Below are positions 4,618-7,636 of a DNA stretch of 7,636 nt, one piece after another. A program made the position numbers and the translations under genes. The stretch's first letter is position 1. The number at the start of each line of letters is the position of its first letter. Source of the stretch: Candidatus Kuenenia stuttgartensis (GTDB lineage Bacteria > Planctomycetota > Planctomycetia > Isosphaerales > Isosphaeraceae); the NCBI GenBank assembly GCA_945872325.1, contig CAMBZY010000151.1:1-7636 (forward strand). The letters run 5' to 3'. The notes beneath the pieces are model-generated. The model did not search any database. It had not been told where the DNA came from and saw nothing but the letters and a program-made list of their open reading frames with translations.

Positions 4618-5751
4618 TCAAACCTCTGCCTGACTCAACTCTTGTTCCACCAGAGATTCAACCTTTTCAGGAATGATCGAGAGCGGCTGGCCTCGATAAA
4701 ACGCCCTGTACGGATCGCAGGCGGTCACTTTTTCCGTCCAGATCACCCGATTGCTGGACTCCTCAGACTCACTCATTTGGGCCTGTTTTAAGGCACGGGT
4801 CACGGCGTTGACCTTTGCGTCCATGTCGTCAATCTGTGACAAAAGAAGCGCTTCCAGCGTTTGAGGCACCACTGGGGACCCATAATCCATCCGCCCATGG
4901 TGCGACAGTACAGCATGTTCAAGCCGAAGCAATCGCTCTTCATCCAGCGGAGGATCAAGTCTTGCCGCCACTTCGCGAATCATGTCCCGACCCATCACAA
5001 TGTGGCCAAGCAACTTGCCGACATGCGTATAGGTCGCCTCTGTTCGGGCCGTATTTGACAACTCCAGAGCTTTGCCAATGTCGTGTAAAATCGCTCCCAC
5101 AATCAGGATGTCCGTTTGGAGCGGTGGGTCTAAGTCATTGTAGTATTTGGAGTAATGCGATCCAATCATCGACGCCAGTCGGGTCATGCTCCAGATGTGC
5201 TCAAGCCAGCCGCTTTGCACAGCATGGTGCATTCGACTTGCGGCCGGCAGAGTGGCAAGCACATCCCAGTGATCGTCAAACATGAACTCCACAAGCTGGA
5301 TGAGTCGATGATCTGTGACGGTCTTACGCAGAATGTCGAAAATCTTGCCTCTGAGTGTGTCTGGCTCCCATTTGGCAGACTCGATCAGCATGGACCATTC
5401 AAAATCCTTGAATTTATCCGGATGCTCGATCACTTTCAGGAACTCGCTGATCTCCAGATTCGCCTTGTATTTTGGGTCTTTCTGAGTCAGTCCGCCCACA
5501 ATCCATAAGGCTTCGCCAGGCTTCCAATCCTCGCACCATCGGTAAAGTTCGCTATTATTCCAAGCCATGGATTCCACCTTGCCCGTCTGATCGCGAAAAG
5601 TACACGAATAAAACGGGTCGCCCTTCTTCGTTTTTTTCTGCTCCCTGTTCACAAACTGAATGTAAATTTGATAGGTCTTGCCGATTTCCAATTCGGCAAC
5701 TTTGGCCCATTCCAAGCCTTCAACCGTATTCGGATTGGTATTAAAGTTCAC
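4618..5751 (-). CDS. OB-fold/HD-domain 3'-5' exoribonuclease, YhaM type
   Basis: The predicted product degrades RNA (possibly also single-stranded DNA) from the 3' end in the cytoplasm. From GTG 5751 the protein has 377 residues. An N-terminal OB-fold nucleic-acid-binding domain covers about 16-110 (GKTYQIYIQFVNREQKKTKK, then FRDQTGKVESMAWN). An HD phosphohydrolase domain covers about 170-315, with metal-ligand motifs HHAVQSGWLEH (175-185), HDIGK (223-227), LEHAVLSHHG (277-286) and QIDDMDAK (306-313). B. subtilis YhaM is about 314 residues; the excess here is at the two ends. The frame stays open back to an ATG at 5904, adding 51 residues. That segment (Trp/His/Tyr-rich) does not look like the family and would overlap the divergent oxidoreductase start and its promoter. 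I therefore prefer GTG 5751, with AAGG nine bases upstream. The start is the least certain part. Confidence 0.87.
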   Translation of the reverse strand: MNFNTNPNTVEGLEWAKVAELEIGKTYQIYIQFVNREQKKTKKGDPFYSCTFRDQTGKVESMAWNNSELYRWCEDWKPGEALWIVGGLTQKDPKYKANLEISEFLKVIEHPDKFKDFEWSMLIESAKWEPDTLRGKIFDILRKTVTDHRLIQLVEFMFDDHWDVLATLPAASRMHHAVQSGWLEHIWSMTRLASMIGSHYSKYYNDLDPPLQTDILIVGAILHDIGKALELSNTARTEATYTHVGKLLGHIVMGRDMIREVAARLDPPLDEERLLRLEHAVLSHHGRMDYGSPVVPQTLEALLLSQIDDMDAKVNAVTRALKQAQMSESEESSNRVIWTEKVTACDPYRAFYRGQPLSIIPEKVESLVEQELSQAEV

Positions 5752-5804
5752 TTTGTGGGCCTTGCTTTCAATAGGAGCGTGTCGTCTGGAATCGAACCCT
5801 AAAA

Positions 5805-5833
5805 TTGACCAATGGTCATGATAATGATAACAT
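5805..5833 (+). promoter_or_regulatory. Sigma-70-like promoter of the oxidoreductase gene
   Basis: TTGACC (5805-5810) and TAACAT (5828-5833) are separated by exactly 17 bases, with 5/6 and 4/6 matches to consensus. The predicted start near 5840 leaves about 50 bases of leader before ATG 5891. Confidence 0.5.
5806..5818. promoter_or_regulatory. Palindrome over the -35 box
   Basis: TGACCAATGGTCA has perfect 6-bp arms around one base and covers most of the -35 box and the start of the spacer. A protein bound here would be placed to block or adjust the promoter. No matching regulator is encoded in the window. Confidence 0.4.
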
Positions 5834-5844
5834 GCCAAGGCATG
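5831..5844. promoter_or_regulatory. Palindrome at the -10 box and transcription start
   Basis: CATGCCAAGGCATG has perfect 6-bp arms around AA. It overlaps the end of the -10 box and the predicted start. Its centre is about 25 bases from that of the first palindrome, and the sequences differ, so two different regulators are possible. Confidence 0.4.
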
Positions 5845-5890
5845 GGAAGGCAGATGAATCCAAGTCTTTTTCAAGAAAAATGGCCTCCAC

Positions 5891-7507
5891 ATGGTTGGTT
5901 CCAACGATTCTGCAAACTTATCCTCTGCACAAGCCAGGATGGGGCGATTTCAAGACGGACCAAAAGTGTCAGAGCTCGCCTCCACCCACTGGGATGCAAT
6001 TGTGATCGGGGCAGGGCATAATGGCCTGACTGCCGCTGCATATCTGGCCAAAGCCGGTCAACGCGTGCTCGTTCTAGAGGCTCGAGACCGCATCGGAGGA
6101 GCCTGCACCATCGCCGAGCCATTTCCTGGGTATAAACTAGGCCCATGTGCTTATCTGGCAGGACTTTTACATGCGTCGGTAATCGACGAACTCCAGCTCG
6201 AAAAACGCGGGTTCCATTGGACACCCGCCATCGCTGGAATGTTCGTTCCATTTCTTGACGGAAAATCGATCCAGTTCTGGGATGATGACCAACGCTGTGA
6301 TGATGAAATTCGGAGATTCGCACCCGAAGATCTCAGCGGCTTTCAGGCGATGTCGAAATTAAAGTCCCGTGTTCGCGATAAACTCAGGCCAACCGGCCCT
6401 GATGATCTTTGGCTTGACCCGTTCCCAACCCGTGAAAAAATCGAAACCAGACTTGGTGACGATCCACTTGCATTTAAAATGCTATTTGAATGGTCCATGT
6501 CGGACATGCTCGACCATTTTTTGACCAACGATCAATTGAGATATGCCCTTCTTGGTCAAGGTGTGATTGGTACAAATGCAAGTCCTCTTGATAAAGGTAC
6601 CGCAGCGGTTCACTTTCATCATGCTTCAGGTCGGATGCAAGGTATCCCTGGGCAATGGGGTTATGTTCGCGGTGGGATGGGAATGGTTTCATTCCTGATT
6701 GCTGATGCCGCAATTGAAAGCGGTGTTTGTATCAAGACCGGCGTGCCGGTGGCGGAAGTGGTTCCCGGAGAATATGTTCAGCTTGAATGTGGGACAAAGA
6801 TTCACTCCAAAACGATTGTATGTAATGCAGACCCACATGTTGCATTAAAACTGCTGGGAGGGAATGTTGATAGTGCGTGGGCAAAGCAGGTTCGGCGAGT
6901 TCCAATTCTGGGCTGTACTGTGAAACTGAATGTTGCATTAAGAGAATTGCCAAACTTTAAGGCCAGGCCAGGAGTTCATGAAAATCATCATATGGGCCAG
7001 ATCAATACACCCTTAAATCATGAACAGTGGCAAAAGTCATTTGAGACCATGAGAAAAGGTGAGTTGCCAGAAGATATCTGGACAGAGTTGTATTTCCAGA
7101 CAGCGCATGATCCATCGGTTGCGCCTGAGGGGCGTCATACCATGAGTGTGTTTGCGCAATATGTGCCATATGAATTTGCTGATGGAAAGTCGTGGGACCA
7201 GATGAGGGAAACGGTGAAAGACCGCGTTATGACAACTCTTTCCAAGTATTGTTCAAACATCCCTGAAGCTGTCGAGCAAGTGCAGGTTTTGGGCCCTCCT
7301 GATATCGAACGCGAAGTGGGTTTAACGGGTGGTCATATATTCCAGGGTGAATGTATGCCAGAATATCTTTGGGAGAAGCGACTTTCCGCAGCGACTCCCA
7401 TGAGCGGATTTTATATGTGCGGAGCCGCAACCCATCCAGGTGGATCAGTGATCGGTGTCAATGGACGAAATGCGGCCAGTGTGATCCTGAATGCCATGAA
7501 ATCCTGA
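5891..7507 (+). CDS. FAD-dependent oxidoreductase, phytoene desaturase/PYROXD2-like
   Basis: This 538-aa flavoprotein is of the amine oxidase/CrtI superfamily. An N-terminal dinucleotide-binding fold starts at about residue 34 (WDAIVIGAGHNGLTAAAYLAKAG), with GxGxxG at 40-45 and Glu63 (VLVLEARDRIGG) placed to bind the FAD ribose. The C-terminus has the family's FAD-closing segment (FYMCGAATHPGGSVIGVNGRNAA, about 507-529). The middle, with QGVIGTNASPLDKGTAAVHFHHA and GQWGYVRGGMGMVSFLIADAA, matches PYROXD2-type proteins rather than true carotenoid desaturases. The substrate cannot be read from the sequence, and no carotenoid genes are nearby. The start is uncertain: ATG 5891, ATG 5939 and GTG 5966 are all in frame before the Rossmann strand, and none has a clear Shine-Dalgarno. 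The first is kept because the predicted transcript begins before it. It is divergent from the exoribonuclease. Confidence 0.88.
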   Translation: MVGSNDSANLSSAQARMGRFQDGPKVSELASTHWDAIVIGAGHNGLTAAAYLAKAGQRVLVLEARDRIGGACTIAEPFPGYKLGPCAYLAGLLHASVIDELQLEKRGFHWTPAIAGMFVPFLDGKSIQFWDDDQRCDDEIRRFAPEDLSGFQAMSKLKSRVRDKLRPTGPDDLWLDPFPTREKIETRLGDDPLAFKMLFEWSMSDMLDHFLTNDQLRYALLGQGVIGTNASPLDKGTAAVHFHHASGRMQGIPGQWGYVRGGMGMVSFLIADAAIESGVCIKTGVPVAEVVPGEYVQLECGTKIHSKTIVCNADPHVALKLLGGNVDSAWAKQVRRVPILGCTVKLNVALRELPNFKARPGVHENHHMGQINTPLNHEQWQKSFETMRKGELPEDIWTELYFQTAHDPSVAPEGRHTMSVFAQYVPYEFADGKSWDQMRETVKDRVMTTLSKYCSNIPEAVEQVQVLGPPDIEREVGLTGGHIFQGECMPEYLWEKRLSAATPMSGFYMCGAATHPGGSVIGVNGRNAASVILNAMKS

Positions 7508-7509
7508 GG

Positions 7510-7636
7510 TCACTTGGAAACAAAGTCAGGTACTGGATTCATGTATTTCACCCGGATATCGAAGGTGGTTCCATGGGGATCACCACGATTATCACGGCAG
7601 AATTGGGCCACGCTATATGTGGTCTTTCTCATGCCT
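7510..7636 (-). CDS. 3' end of an unidentified gene, running off the right edge
   Basis: On the - strand the frame from the window edge to TGA (7512-7510) encodes about 42 residues ending VKYMNPVPDFVSK, with a section reading FCRDNRGDPHGTTFDI. The mix of residues and the clean stop two bases from the convergent oxidoreductase stop look like a real gene end. An ATG at 7632 would give only 40 residues, so this is probably the C-terminus of a longer protein. I do not recognise the family. No terminator lies between the two convergent stops, so the transcripts probably overlap. Confidence 0.5.
   Translation of the reverse strand, partial: GMRKTTYSVAQFCRDNRGDPHGTTFDIRVKYMNPVPDFVSK

Noticed and set aside
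4815..5285. 156-codon + strand frame opposite the exoribonuclease
   Set aside because: It is antisense to the HD domain, whose motifs are intact. Its Cys/Ser/His-rich composition is typical of a shadow frame.

Overview
The window most likely comes from a planctomycete chromosome. This is an inference from gene content and was not checked by search. The evidence is a type III glutamine synthetase, a lipoprotein ending in a Cys-rich CPVSGE...LCCKGC metal-site domain of a kind I associate with planctomycetes, moderate GC, and mostly weak or absent Shine-Dalgarno sequences. There are eight protein genes, two of them cut by the window edges. I see no RNA genes, insertion sequences, CRISPR arrays or prophage genes.

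Layout. Bases 1-1131 (+ strand) hold the end of an SPFH/Band 7 protein, a 64-aa ribbon-helix-helix (Arc-type) DNA-binding protein and an 82-aa protein with two membrane segments. A strong bidirectional terminator (1206-1240) separates this cluster from a convergent block on the - strand. That block, read from right to left, has an OB-fold plus HD-domain 3'-5' exoribonuclease of the YhaM type (start probably GTG at 5751), two small lipoproteins in tandem (4446-4183 and 4160-3771) closed by their own terminator, and glutamine synthetase III (3450-1267). On the + strand, divergent from the exoribonuclease, is a 538-aa FAD-dependent oxidoreductase of the phytoene desaturase/PYROXD2 type. Two bases after its stop, the 3' end of an unidentified - strand gene runs off the right edge.

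The coding genes are mostly of known families. The unexplained structure is in the intergenic DNA. Upstream of glutamine synthetase there is a near-consensus sigma-54 promoter (TGGCCCG-N4-TTGCT). A 14-bp palindrome lies at about -86 from its predicted start, and an NtrC-like dyad (TGCAC-N7-GTGCA) lies at about +1 to +21. Together these suggest nitrogen-responsive control. The lipoprotein pair has a sigma-70-like promoter whose -10 box sits inside one arm of a long inverted repeat of about 19 bp per arm. The oxidoreductase has a sigma-70-like promoter with one palindrome over its -35 box and a second just after its -10 box. A stem-loop also precedes the ribbon-helix-helix gene and may be its autoregulatory site.

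No single pathway links the genes. The first three form a probable functional cluster, the two lipoproteins form an operon, and the rest look like independently regulated housekeeping or metabolic genes.
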